The notes beneath the pieces were generated by a model. It had not been told where the DNA came from and did no database searches. It saw nothing but the letters and a program-made list of their open reading frames with translations. From an uncultured Collinsella sp. (GTDB lineage Bacteria > Actinomycetota > Coriobacteriia > Coriobacteriales > Coriobacteriaceae): DNA of 12,332 nt. The DNA is taken from positions 1-12,332 of the forward strand of contig CAAENO010000081.1 in the NCBI GenBank assembly GCA_900757385.1. The letters are read 5' to 3'. The position numbers and the translations under genes were made by a program. This document shows, one piece after another, positions 4,213-11,474 of this stretch; position 1 is the stretch's first letter, and each line of letters begins with the position of its first letter.

Positions 4213-6804
4213 TTACCCGAGCACGCGTACGGGCCCCAAGAGACCGCTGGGCTCGGAGGGCTCGGTCATGCCGAACACGTCGGGGACGGCGTGGTCGAGG
4301 GTGTTGATGATATCGATCGTGAGCGCGTGCTCACCGGCTAAAAGTGCGGCGGCCTCAAAGCGGTAAGGCGGACAGATGCGGGTGCCGAGGGATTTGCCGT
4401 CGAGGGTGACGGTTGCGGTCTCAAAGACCTCCCCAAGGTCGATGACAGCGCGGCTGGCCGCTTCGCCCAGGACAAAGGAGGCCTGGTAGCGGAACGTGCC
4501 GGCCTTGCCGGGGAACTCGGCCGAGGAAAGGTCGTGCAGGTCTGCAAGCTCAACAGACTCGCCAAAGGCATCGGTACCAGGGGCAGAGAAGGCAACCGCC
4601 CAGGGCTCGTCGACGCATGTGGCTTCGTCTCCAGCAGTTGCCGCGCCGGCGGAACCTGTAGCCCCAAGGACCACGATGCAGCTCTCGTAGGGAGCCAGCT
4701 CGAGCGTGCCGTCAAAGGCGGCGGGATCGGTGCCGTTGAGCAGGTCGAGGCGCGCGCCTGCAACGGGTATGCCGTCGGCAAGCGCAATCTGAGTGGAGAT
4801 ACCCTGCTTGGGATGCTCGTTGACGAGCATCAGATAGGTCTCGCCCGCCCGCTCGTAGCGCAGTGCGCGCAGCCAGGGCTGGGACTCGGCACAAACCACG
4901 GTCTGCATACCGGCGTCGGCAAGCGTGCCTGCGAGCTCGGCGGTTGCCAGGAGCTTGATGCCGGCGACCGCGGCTGCATCCACGGAGGCAAAGCCCTCGC
5001 GGGCTGCAATATCACCGTCGTAGCGCTTGCTCGGCAACTCATCCAGCGCGTACACGGCAACACCTGCGGCTGCGGCGCGCGCGGCAAAGTCGAGCACGGC
5101 TCCGCCGACAAACTCGGCTCCGGGCATCACCAGGCAGCGGTATGCCTGGCCGTTCACGCCAAAGCCGCTACCGTCTGCGGCAATTTCAACGGCATAGCGC
5201 CCTGCGTCCTCAAATGCCTCTGCCGGCACGATGTCAAAGTCGACCTGCGCGCGCATAAGCTCGGAGGCGGCATGCTGCATAAAGTTCGCCTCGCCTGTCC
5301 ACTCGGCGTCCGCATGGTAGAGAAGCGCCACCGGGGTCGTTGCGCGCCCGCCGCTCAGCAGGCTCGCCGTACGGTTCATGTAGCTCATGAGCTGCCCAAA
5401 GTGTGCAAACTGGGGGTTTTGGCCATGCGCATAGAAATGCGGCGGGCAGTCCCAGTCGGGGAAGGCGGCCATGCTAAAGGCATGCGGCACAAACCAATTG
5501 ACGCCGCGCACCAAAAAATGATCGGCGATCCACTTCATCTCGCGTAGGCCTTCGTGCCATCCAAATGCGCCAAAGACCTCGGCCATGCAGCGCCCCTGCT
5601 TTTTGGGGTCGAGGTGTGCTGCCGAGGAGCCCAGCTTGGGCAGCACGTAGTTATAGAACTCGAGGTTCCACACGCCGCGTCCGTAGCTGTGAAGGCCGCG
5701 GTCCATGCCGGGTACCAGCTGGTTGATCACGATGTCGACGCCCGCCATGTCCTGACCGCCCACGGCGCGGAAGTAGTGCCCGGCGCCCACGCCCAGGCGC
5801 GCGTGGCAGTCCTTGTCCTCGATAACGTGGCCGATGTACTGCACGCCGCGCGCGCGGCACCAGTCTCCGAGCTGGTCGCAGAAGCACTCCTTATAGAGGG
5901 TGCTCGCGATGTCCATATAGACGTGGCGTACGTGCGCGCCGGCCGGCTCGCGGTCCCACAGGTGCGGGAGCTCGGCCAGGTAGCGCTCGCCCAGTGCCGC
6001 GCGTAGGCGACGCTCAAGCTCGGCCGACCAGGGTAGGGGCGCGGTGGCCTTGCCGATGAGCGTGTCCGAGATGCCATCGGGGCCCGTGGTGCCCTTCTCG
6101 TTGGCAAATCCGGGCTCATCGGAGAAAAAGCCCAGGATCGTCTTGCCAAACTCATCGCCCAGATGCTCAAAATGCGGCTCGTAGACAGCATCGATGAGCT
6201 GCGCCACCGAGGCGCGGTCGACCATATTGATGTAGTCCTCGTTGTAGGAGGTCTTGCCGCTCGTGAACATCACGCATGCCTGCGTGAGGCCCGCAGGTGC
6301 ATCGAAGACCAGGCGGCTGGGGTTGCCGTCTGCATCGTCGATTACTCGGTAAGCGACGTCGACGGGGCTGCCGTCCTGCATAAATGTCACGCCGTAGAAG
6401 CGCTCCGTTTTGTCGAGCATGTTGGCGAGCGCGATGCTCGCGGCGGACGTGGGGCCCACGATGTCGAACGTGCGGTGCGTGAGCACGATCTTGCGGAGCT
6501 CGGGCACGGCCTCCTTGACGGCGCCGTTGGCAAAGCCCGTGGGGAAGTGCGCGTCGTCCAAGATCCAGAGCTTAAGGCCCAGCTGCTTGCACTCGTCAAT
6601 GACAAAGCGCAAGTCGCGCCACCAGCCCTCGCCGCAAAAATCGGGGTGTGGGCGGCTTTCGAGACAGACCTCGTGGATGTCGGCGCCGGCGATCTTTTCC
6701 AGATACTCGGCAATGGTCTTATGGCTCTCGCCCTTCATCCACAAAAACGGAAGCACATGGTTGTCGTATGTACCCTCGAGCACCTGCTGATAGTGCGCGG
6801 TCAT
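4213..6804 (-). CDS. Large cytoplasmic glycoside hydrolase, GH106-like (alpha-L-rhamnosidase type)
   Basis: The protein of 863 residues has no signal peptide or membrane segment, so it should act on imported oligosaccharides or glycosides. The N-terminal half looks like a TIM-barrel hydrolase: EVCLESRPHPDFCGEGWWRD (45-64), a substrate-strand region LWILDDAHFPTG (79-90), FFSDEPGFAN (226-235) and CMAEVFGAFGWHEG (406-419). Glu230 and Glu409 are natural candidates for the catalytic acids. The C-terminal part (about 730-863) looks like a galactose-binding beta-sandwich, ending LLGPVRVLG. The SDEP and E-x-FGAFGW patterns resemble GH106 and related large families, but I cannot fix the family or substrate. 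The start at 6804 has AAGGAGG at 6815-6809; the frame is open further upstream but would run through the divergent AraC gene. The AraC regulator immediately upstream probably controls it. Confidence 0.75.
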   Translation of the reverse strand: MTAHYQQVLEGTYDNHVLPFLWMKGESHKTIAEYLEKIAGADIHEVCLESRPHPDFCGEGWWRDLRFVIDECKQLGLKLWILDDAHFPTGFANGAVKEAVPELRKIVLTHRTFDIVGPTSAASIALANMLDKTERFYGVTFMQDGSPVDVAYRVIDDADGNPSRLVFDAPAGLTQACVMFTSGKTSYNEDYINMVDRASVAQLIDAVYEPHFEHLGDEFGKTILGFFSDEPGFANEKGTTGPDGISDTLIGKATAPLPWSAELERRLRAALGERYLAELPHLWDREPAGAHVRHVYMDIASTLYKECFCDQLGDWCRARGVQYIGHVIEDKDCHARLGVGAGHYFRAVGGQDMAGVDIVINQLVPGMDRGLHSYGRGVWNLEFYNYVLPKLGSSAAHLDPKKQGRCMAEVFGAFGWHEGLREMKWIADHFLVRGVNWFVPHAFSMAAFPDWDCPPHFYAHGQNPQFAHFGQLMSYMNRTASLLSGGRATTPVALLYHADAEWTGEANFMQHAASELMRAQVDFDIVPAEAFEDAGRYAVEIAADGSGFGVNGQAYRCLVMPGAEFVGGAVLDFAARAAAAGVAVYALDELPSKRYDGDIAAREGFASVDAAAVAGIKLLATAELAGTLADAGMQTVVCAESQPWLRALRYERAGETYLMLVNEHPKQGISTQIALADGIPVAGARLDLLNGTDPAAFDGTLELAPYESCIVVLGATGSAGAATAGDEATCVDEPWAVAFSAPGTDAFGESVELADLHDLSSAEFPGKAGTFRYQASFVLGEAASRAVIDLGEVFETATVTLDGKSLGTRICPPYRFEAAALLAGEHALTIDIINTLDHAVPDVFGMTEPSEPSGLLGPVRVLG

Positions 6805-6825
6805 GGATCCTCCTTGGCTCGATCG

Positions 6826-6872
6826 ATCTGCTGCATAGCACAGATTATGGACGCGTCGGCGCGTTCTGCTAA
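6826..6872 (-). promoter_or_regulatory. Candidate promoter and operator of the large hydrolase
   Basis: In the 114-bp gap between the divergent hydrolase and AraC genes, the minus strand carries TTAGCA (6872-6867) and CATAAT (6849-6844) with 17 nt between them. An imperfect inverted repeat ATCTG(N10)CAGAT (6826-6845) overlaps the predicted start of transcription and could bind a regulator, most simply the neighbouring AraC protein. GACGCGTC (6850-6857) is a further palindrome inside the spacer. I found no equally good promoter for the AraC gene. Confidence 0.4.
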
Positions 6873-6918
6873 TATCTGAATCACGACGAACTATGACTAA
6901 ATCAACGATTGGCAAGCC

Positions 6919-7911
6919 ATGGAGATCGACGAGCTCGAGCGTAGGCTCAGCGAACTGAGCGCCAGTGAGATCGCTTATAAAGACGGCATGGCATTTGATT
7001 GGTCGATTATGACCGAGCATGTCGAAATCGACGGATGCCCAGTGCGCAAGATTGGGCAGCCAGGGTTTGCCTATGCCCAGCCCGGCATGCCGCGTGGCCT
7101 GACGATAAGGAAAAACTCGCGCTTTAATGCAGTTCCCGAGCACGTGCATGATTACGTGGAGATGAGCTATGTGTATCGCGGGCGCTGCCCGCAGACGGTG
7201 GCGGGGGAGAGGCTCGAGTTGCGCCGCAACGAGGTGCTTTTGCTCGACGCCCTTTGCCCTCATGCCGTGGCGGCGCTCGGCGAGGACGACATCATGCTGA
7301 GCATGACCGTTTCACGCTCTTTTTTGCGCCGGAGTCTCGAGTCGAGCCTCTCGCGCGAGAGCGCGGTCTCGCGGTTTTTGTTCAACGCGCTCAACAGCGA
7401 GACGGACCATCGGGGCCATGTCCGTTTTTACTGCGGCGAGAGCCGTCGGATTCGGCGCTACATGCAGGAGATGCTCTGCGAGCTGTACGACCCGAGCCCC
7501 AACGGTCCCGAGATCGTCTTGCGTCTGTTTCAGCTGTTTTTGGCCGAGCTCATGGATTGCTACGAGCGCGAGCTGGTGCGCGGCGCGGCGGACGGCACGG
7601 CGGGGCCCACTGCCCTGGTGACGGGAATGCTTGGCTATATCGATTGTGAATTCGCTGCATGCTCCCTCGAGGGGATGGCGGCGGAGTTTGGCTTGAGCCC
7701 TAATTATGCGACGGCGCTTCTCAAGCGCCATGTGGGCAAGACCTTTAGGCAGCTTGTGCAGGAGCGACGCCTGGTACGTGCGGCCGAGCTTCTGCGCGGC
7801 GGCGCCACGGCCGGGGCGGCTGCGCATGCGGTGGGCTATGAAAACATGAGCTTCTTCTACCGTAAGTTTCACGACAAGTATGGCTGCACCCCCGCGGCAT
7901 ACCGCCGGTAA
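6919..7911 (+). CDS. AraC family transcriptional regulator
   Basis: This 330-residue regulator has an AraC-type N-terminal cupin sensor (about 60-125), with PEHVHDYVEMSYVYRG at 73-88 as the typical first cupin strand and a second motif around LLLDALCPHAV (107-117). The C-terminal double HTH covers about 233-330. Its first HTH includes SLEGMAAEFGLSPNYATALL (249-268) and its second includes GAAAHAVGYENMSFFYRKF (299-317), ending in the family signature GCTPAAYRR. Length is usual. It is divergent from the large hydrolase, the arrangement expected for an activator that responds to a sugar, and lies 167 bp upstream of the GH1 gene on the same strand. The ribosome binding site at 6919 is poor, so a start at 6991 or 7009 is possible, though these would trim little of the recognisable domain. 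The ligand is unknown. Confidence 0.92.
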   Translation: MEIDELERRLSELSASEIAYKDGMAFDWSIMTEHVEIDGCPVRKIGQPGFAYAQPGMPRGLTIRKNSRFNAVPEHVHDYVEMSYVYRGRCPQTVAGERLELRRNEVLLLDALCPHAVAALGEDDIMLSMTVSRSFLRRSLESSLSRESAVSRFLFNALNSETDHRGHVRFYCGESRRIRRYMQEMLCELYDPSPNGPEIVLRLFQLFLAELMDCYERELVRGAADGTAGPTALVTGMLGYIDCEFAACSLEGMAAEFGLSPNYATALLKRHVGKTFRQLVQERRLVRAAELLRGGATAGAAAHAVGYENMSFFYRKFHDKYGCTPAAYRR

Positions 7912-8078
7912 GCGCGGGGCGGATCGTCTTCGCTCCTTCGGTGTCAAAAAGTTTCAGCTGCAGCGCTGTTGCAGCGCGCGTCTGCGAAAAGAAGTGTCGG
8001 GTTTGGCACCCCTGCCCCTGCCTGTCGCGTGCGTGGGCGATACTCGGCCTATCGACCCGCAATGCAAAGGAGATGCTC

Positions 8079-9527
8079 ATGGCAAACATCAAGTTCCCCG
8101 AGGGTTTCTATTGGGGCGGCGCCACGGCCGCCAATCAGTTTGAGGGCGCTTGGAACGTTGACGGCCGCGGTCCGTCGGTCGACGACCACTTCTTGGGTGG
8201 CAGCTACAAGGAGCCGCGCCAGATTACGATCGACATCGACCCTAACCGCTTCTACCCCAACCATGACGGTATCGACTTTTACCATCACTACGAGGAGGAC
8301 ATCGCGCTGTTCGCCGAGATGGGCTTTACCATGTTCCGCATGTCCATCTCTTGGAGCCGCATCTTCCCCAACGGTGACGACGCCGAGCCCAACGAGGCCG
8401 GCCTCGCCTTCTACGACCGCGTCTTCGACTGCCTGCGCGCTCACAATATCGAGCCGCTCGTGACCCTGTCGCACTACGAGATGCCCTATCACCTGGTCGA
8501 GAAATACAACGGCTGGGCGAGCCGCGAGCTCATCGGCTTCTTTGAGAAGTACTGCCAGACCGTCTTCGACCGCTATCAGGACAAGGTCAAGTTCTGGCTC
8601 ACCTTCAACGAGATCAACTGCGGCACTCAGGACATGGGCAACCTCTTTGAGACCAGCATGATTCAGGGCTTTGAGGGCCCGGCTTCGGCGGTCCATGCTA
8701 CGCCGCAGGCTCGTATGCAGGCGCTGCATCACCAGTTTGTCGCCAGCGGCCGCGTCGTGCGCTATGCCCACGAGCATTACCCGCAGTTTAAGATGGGCAA
8801 CATGGACTGCTTCATCCTTTCCTATGCCGCCACGTGCGATCCGGCCGACGTGTTCGCCGCGCAGCAGGAGATGAATACCATGAACTGGTACTGCTCCGAC
8901 GTGCAGGTGCGCGGCAAGTATCCGTTCTATGCCAAGCGCTTCTGGGCCGAGAACGATGTCGAGCTTGTGATGGAGGACGGCGACCTGCAGGATATCGCCG
9001 ACGGCAAGGTCGATTTCTACACCTTTAGCTACTACATGTCCGGCACCGTGGGCACCCACAAGGATCACGAGATGACCGAGGGCAACATGACCTTTGGCGG
9101 CAAGAATCCCTATCTGGAGTCCACCGACTGGGGCTGGCAGATCGATCCGCTGGGTCTGCGCATCGCCCTCAACGAGATTTACGCCCGCTACGAGATTCCG
9201 CTGATGGTGGTCGAGAATGGCATGGGCGCCTACGATGAGGTCGAGGAGGACGGCTCCATCCACGACCCGTATCGTATCGCCTACTTGCAGAGCCACGTCA
9301 AGGCCATGGGCGAGGCCATTGCCGACGGCGTCGACCTGATCGCCTACACCTGGTGGGGCCCCATCGACCTGGTTTCCGCCGGCACCGGCGAGATGCGCAA
9401 GCGCTACGGCTTTATCCACGTCGATAAGTACGATGACGGCACCGGTACCTACGAGCGCCGCCGCAAGGACAGCTTCTACGCCTACCAGAAGATCATCAAG
9501 TCCAACGGTGCCGAGGGCCTGGATTAA
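8079..9527 (+). CDS. 6-phospho-beta-glucosidase, glycoside hydrolase family 1
   Basis: This 482-residue cytoplasmic enzyme would hydrolyse 6-phospho-beta-glucosides such as cellobiose phosphate or arbutin/salicin phosphate, releasing glucose 6-phosphate. GH1 marks are the N-terminal FYWGGATAANQFEGAW (10-25), the acid/base Glu178 in TFNEIN (175-180), the nucleophile Glu379 in VVENG (377-381) and WWGPIDLVSAGTGEM (425-439). Ser433, Lys441 and Tyr443 in the C-terminal loop match the phosphate-binding pattern of 6-phospho enzymes (BglA, AscB type). Length is normal. The start at 8079 is preferred to 8073 because AAAGGAG (8066-8072) leaves a 6-nt gap. The 167-bp upstream gap holds a GCTGCA/TGCAGC hairpin (7957-7962 with 7970-7975) but no clear promoter or antiterminator sequence. 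A phosphotransfer gene follows 140 bp later, which fits PTS uptake of the substrate. Confidence 0.95.
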   Translation: MANIKFPEGFYWGGATAANQFEGAWNVDGRGPSVDDHFLGGSYKEPRQITIDIDPNRFYPNHDGIDFYHHYEEDIALFAEMGFTMFRMSISWSRIFPNGDDAEPNEAGLAFYDRVFDCLRAHNIEPLVTLSHYEMPYHLVEKYNGWASRELIGFFEKYCQTVFDRYQDKVKFWLTFNEINCGTQDMGNLFETSMIQGFEGPASAVHATPQARMQALHHQFVASGRVVRYAHEHYPQFKMGNMDCFILSYAATCDPADVFAAQQEMNTMNWYCSDVQVRGKYPFYAKRFWAENDVELVMEDGDLQDIADGKVDFYTFSYYMSGTVGTHKDHEMTEGNMTFGGKNPYLESTDWGWQIDPLGLRIALNEIYARYEIPLMVVENGMGAYDEVEEDGSIHDPYRIAYLQSHVKAMGEAIADGVDLIAYTWWGPIDLVSAGTGEMRKRYGFIHVDKYDDGTGTYERRRKDSFYAYQKIIKSNGAEGLD

Positions 9528-9589
9528 TCGACAATATGAGTGCCACCGGGGAAAAGCGTTGGGATGGGCTCGCGATTCGAGTCCCCACC

Positions 9590-9618
9590 TTAGCATTTGA
9601 ACCATTTGGCACTATAAT
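9590..9618 (+). promoter_or_regulatory. Promoter of the EIIA gene
   Basis: A perfect -10 TATAAT (9613-9618) lies 17 nt downstream of TTAGCA (9590-9595), a four-of-six -35. The predicted start near 9625 leaves a leader of about 43 nt with AGGAG at 9656-9660. The EIIA gene can therefore be expressed separately from the GH1 gene. The imperfect hairpin GGGCTCG/CGAGTCCC just upstream (9566-9584) could end the GH1 transcript, but no T-tract follows it. Confidence 0.7.
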
Positions 9619-9667
9619 CACCATAGGCATGCGCACAACGTTGCGCTTAATCAAGAGGAGAAAACGT

Positions 9668-10204
9668 ATGGGTCTGTTTGACATGTTCAAGAAGAAGGCT
9701 GAGCCCGCGACTGCCGCTGCTCCGTCCTCCATCTCTGCTTCTGCCGGCGCCGACGTGCTGTGCTCGCCCGTCAAGGGCAAGGTCATCAAGATGGCCGACG
9801 TGCCCGATCCCGTCTTTGGTGGCGAGGTTCTGGGCAAGGGCTGCGCCGTGTGGCCCGAGGACGACCTGGTCTACGCTCCCTGCGACGGCAAGGTGACCGT
9901 CACCATGGGTCACGCCGTGGGCCTGCAGTCCGATAGCGGCATCGAGGTTCTGGTGCACGTTGGCGTCGATACCGTCAACATGAACGGCGACGGCTTCGAG
10001 GGCTTCGTCAAGGCCGACGATGTCGTTAAGGCTGGCCAGCCCATGCTCAAGATCGACCGCGCCAAGATCGCCGCTGCCGGCTACAAGGACTGCGTCGTCG
10101 TGGCTGTGTCCAACACCGCCGAGTTCGCCGACGTCGAGCTCGCCGTCGAGGCTGACTCCGCTGTCTCCGCTGGCGATGCCATCGTCAAGGTCGTCCGCAA
10201 GTAG
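9668..10204 (+). CDS. PTS glucose-type EIIA protein
   Basis: This is a 178-residue phosphocarrier of the phosphotransferase system, which takes phosphate from HPr and passes it to an EIIB. The fold is EIIA-Glc (PTS_EIIA_1): SPVKGKVI (33-40), YAPCDGKVTVTMGHAVGL (69-86) with the structural His82, and EVLVHVGVDTVNMNG (93-107) with the phosphorylated His97. It matches the free-standing Crr type rather than an EIIBCA fusion, preceded by a short tail MGLFDMFKKKAEP and an Ala/Ser-rich linker (14-26). Ribosome binding site AGGAG is at 9656-9660. No EIIB, EIIC or HPr gene is nearby, so it must serve permeases encoded elsewhere, perhaps a beta-glucoside transporter given the GH1 neighbour. A regulatory role like that of Crr in enteric bacteria is not implied. 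Confidence 0.93.
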   Translation: MGLFDMFKKKAEPATAAAPSSISASAGADVLCSPVKGKVIKMADVPDPVFGGEVLGKGCAVWPEDDLVYAPCDGKVTVTMGHAVGLQSDSGIEVLVHVGVDTVNMNGDGFEGFVKADDVVKAGQPMLKIDRAKIAAAGYKDCVVVAVSNTAEFADVELAVEADSAVSAGDAIVKVVRK

Positions 10205-10229
10205 TCTGCGGCAACATAAGGGTGTTTTG

Positions 10230-10260
10230 GGGTGGTCGGGTTATCCGGCCGCCCTTTTTT
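10230..10260 (+). terminator. Rho-independent terminator after the EIIA gene
   Basis: A 10-bp GC-rich stem (GGGTGGTCGG at 10230-10239 with CCGGCCGCCC at 10245-10254, two G-T pairs) with a 5-nt loop is followed by six T residues (10255-10260). It lies 26 bp after the stop codon and is the clearest intrinsic terminator in the window. Confidence 0.9.
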
Positions 10261-10370
10261 ATTGCAATGCGGCGGAACGTTTTATTGCGCGTTGGGCGGA
10301 CCGGTAAACCGTTCGGACGTTAAATCGAGCCGACTGCGCCTTTGCTTTGCCGGGGGTGTTCGTTATCGGC

Positions 10371-10419
10371 TAGTATGGCCTTATTGTTACGACGCGCACC
10401 GCGTCGGGAAGCGCGGTGC
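10371..10419 (+). promoter_or_regulatory. Weak promoter element and leader hairpin of the lipoprotein gene
   Basis: TAGTAT (10371-10376) could be a -10, but the best upstream partner, TTTGCC at 10346-10351, is 19 nt away, so the promoter is doubtful. An 8-bp perfect inverted repeat GCACCGCG/CGCGGTGC (10396-10403 with 10412-10419) would form a hairpin in the leader, just before the ribosome binding site at 10428-10434. Confidence 0.25.
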
Positions 10420-10439
10420 CGCTTGTTGGGAGGAATGTC

Positions 10440-10997
10440 ATGAAGAAGAAGCTGCTGCTTGCGCCCCTGATGGCTGTTCTGGTCGCGTGCGTGGTTGTGC
10501 TTTCCGGCTGCGGAGGTCCTTCGGTTGAGGAGCTCATCACCGAGGATCTTACGACGCAGTTTGACGAGGTCAAGAACGGCGGCGACGACTTCCTCGCCGG
10601 CCTGGAAGAGGCCTCGGGCGACGAGTTCGAGCAGCTGGGCATCGATCCCAAGGAGTACGCCAAGAGCTATCTCGAGGGTTTTGACTACAAGATCGGCGAT
10701 GTGACGGTCGACGAGGACAAGGGCACCGCGACTGCCGATGTCACCATTACCTGCAAGTCCATGAACAAGATCGTTGAAGATTTCGCCACCCAGTATCAGG
10801 AGAAGATCGCGGCGCTCGATACGATGCCTTCCGAGGACGACCTGTACAAGATGGCCGGCCAGGTCATGGTCGACGTGACCAAGGCCGCTAAGACCAAGGA
10901 CACCAAGGTTACCTTCAAGTATTCCTGCAATGACGACGGCGAGTGGTCTGCCGACGATTCCGCAACCAACGAGATGATGAATGCCATGATGAGCTAG
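10440..10997 (+). CDS. Putative lipoprotein of unknown function
   Basis: This 185-residue protein has a Lys-rich start (MKKK), a hydrophobic core (5-20) and a lipobox LSGC with Cys24 as the predicted lipidated residue, so it should be exported and anchored to the outer face of the membrane. The mature part is acidic. A helical stretch (about 29-80, VEELITEDLTTQFDEVKNGG) is followed by a likely beta region (84-106, IGDVTVDEDKGTATADVTIT), a helical region (about 107-150) and a strand with YSCNDDGEW near the end. Cys105 and Cys163 could form a disulfide. I do not recognise the family, although the layout resembles small Gram-positive lipoproteins of unassigned function. The start at 10440 has GGGAGGA at 10428-10434. 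It appears monocistronic, with a terminator before it and the structured element 3 bp after its stop codon. Confidence 0.88.
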   Translation: MKKKLLLAPLMAVLVACVVVLSGCGGPSVEELITEDLTTQFDEVKNGGDDFLAGLEEASGDEFEQLGIDPKEYAKSYLEGFDYKIGDVTVDEDKGTATADVTITCKSMNKIVEDFATQYQEKIAALDTMPSEDDLYKMAGQVMVDVTKAAKTKDTKVTFKYSCNDDGEWSADDSATNEMMNAMMS

Positions 10998-11000
10998 GGG

Positions 11001-11182
11001 AGTTACGGCGTTTTACCAAACGCCGTAACTGTTCGACGCTGCGCGGGCGCCAGAGCGACAACTTGTCATTCAAAGAGGACGGCATGACCAGAAGGTCTAT
11101 GCCGTCCTCTTTTCATGCCAATTTGTTCGCTCTGGTGCCCGCTCGCTGTCCGTCCTCTACCCGCGGCGTTGCCATGGTAGTC
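11001..11182 (+). repeat. Structured intergenic repeat element, copy 2
   Basis: This is the same three-hairpin element as at 2058-2240. Hairpin 1 (11001-11013 with 11018-11030) is base-for-base identical, and the linker GTTCGACGCTGC differs by one base. The outer stem of hairpin 2 (11043-11061 with 11123-11142, bulged T at 11127) has a different sequence from copy 1 yet pairs fully: at least five base pairs are swapped on both sides. Its apical stem (11072-11085 with 11099-11112) is 14 bp and perfect, longer than in copy 1, and carries the same GACC-AGAA-GGTC cap. Hairpin 3 pairs CTACC (11157-11161) with GGTAG (11176-11180) and ends in the shared TGGTAGTCATT. It begins 3 bp after the lipoprotein stop codon, matching the placement of copy 1. 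Confidence 0.9.
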
Positions 11183-11190
11183 ATTGAGGT

Positions 11191-11230
11191 GGCAGTTGGG
11201 GACGTTCCTTTTCTGCCGGCAGTTGGGGAC
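11191..11230. repeat. Double GGGGAC REP-like unit
   Basis: GGCAGTTGGGGAC occurs twice (11191 without its first G, and 11218-11230), 28 nt apart. GGCAG (11191-11195) pairs with CTGCC (11213-11217) around the first GGGGACGTTCC. As at copy 1, the pair directly follows the 3' end of the structured element. Confidence 0.7.
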
Positions 11231-11260
11231 ACTCCTTGTATCAACGCCGCATCAAATGCT

Positions 11261-11434
11261 CGGGAAAATGCGACCCGGTTTTTTGCCGAATAGTGGGTCA
11301 CGGTTTCCGGATGGGGTGGGTTGCGGAAAGTGCGACCCGGAATATTGCTCCACAACGGGATGCCGTTTCCCCGATGGGGCTCAAGCGGAAAGCGCGTCCC
11401 ATTCCGGAGCTCCAAAACGGGATGCGCTTTCCGC
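11261..11434. repeat. Three tandem 62-bp palindromic units
   Basis: The start GGAAA of the left arm recurs at 11263, 11325 and 11387, exactly 62 bp apart. Each unit is a hairpin: 11263-11276 with 11295-11308, 11325-11339 with 11356-11370, and 11385-11400 with 11419-11434. Loops are 18, 16 and 18 nt. The third is almost perfect over 16 bp (GCGGAAAGCGCGTCCC with GGGATGCGCTTTCCGC, one G-T pair), while the first two carry a few mismatches. The units share arm sequences more than loop sequences. They fill the gap up to the 3' end of the phosphatase gene. No protein frame is supported here. Confidence 0.8.
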
Positions 11435-11474
11435 GCGGAAGAATTGTCGCAGCTGCGTTAAGCGGTGTCGCTCG

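Noticed and set aside
6805..7263. An upstream extension of the large hydrolase by 153 codons
   Set aside because: It would run through the divergent AraC gene and lacks a ribosome binding site, while 6804 has AAGGAGG in place.
8003..8021. A sigma-54 promoter before the GH1 gene (TTTGGCACC)
   Set aside because: The required GC dinucleotide does not fall at the right spacing after GG, and no sigma-54 activator is nearby.
8049..9605. A long open frame on the minus strand opposite the GH1 gene, about 518 codons
   Set aside because: It mirrors the GH1 gene codon by codon, has no recognisable motif, and is what high third-position GC produces on the antisense strand. The same applies to the antisense frames opposite pyrE and the large hydrolase.
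11261..11434. A CRISPR array
   Set aside because: Units are whole-length palindromes with diverged arms and no unique spacers between identical repeats, and there are no cas genes.
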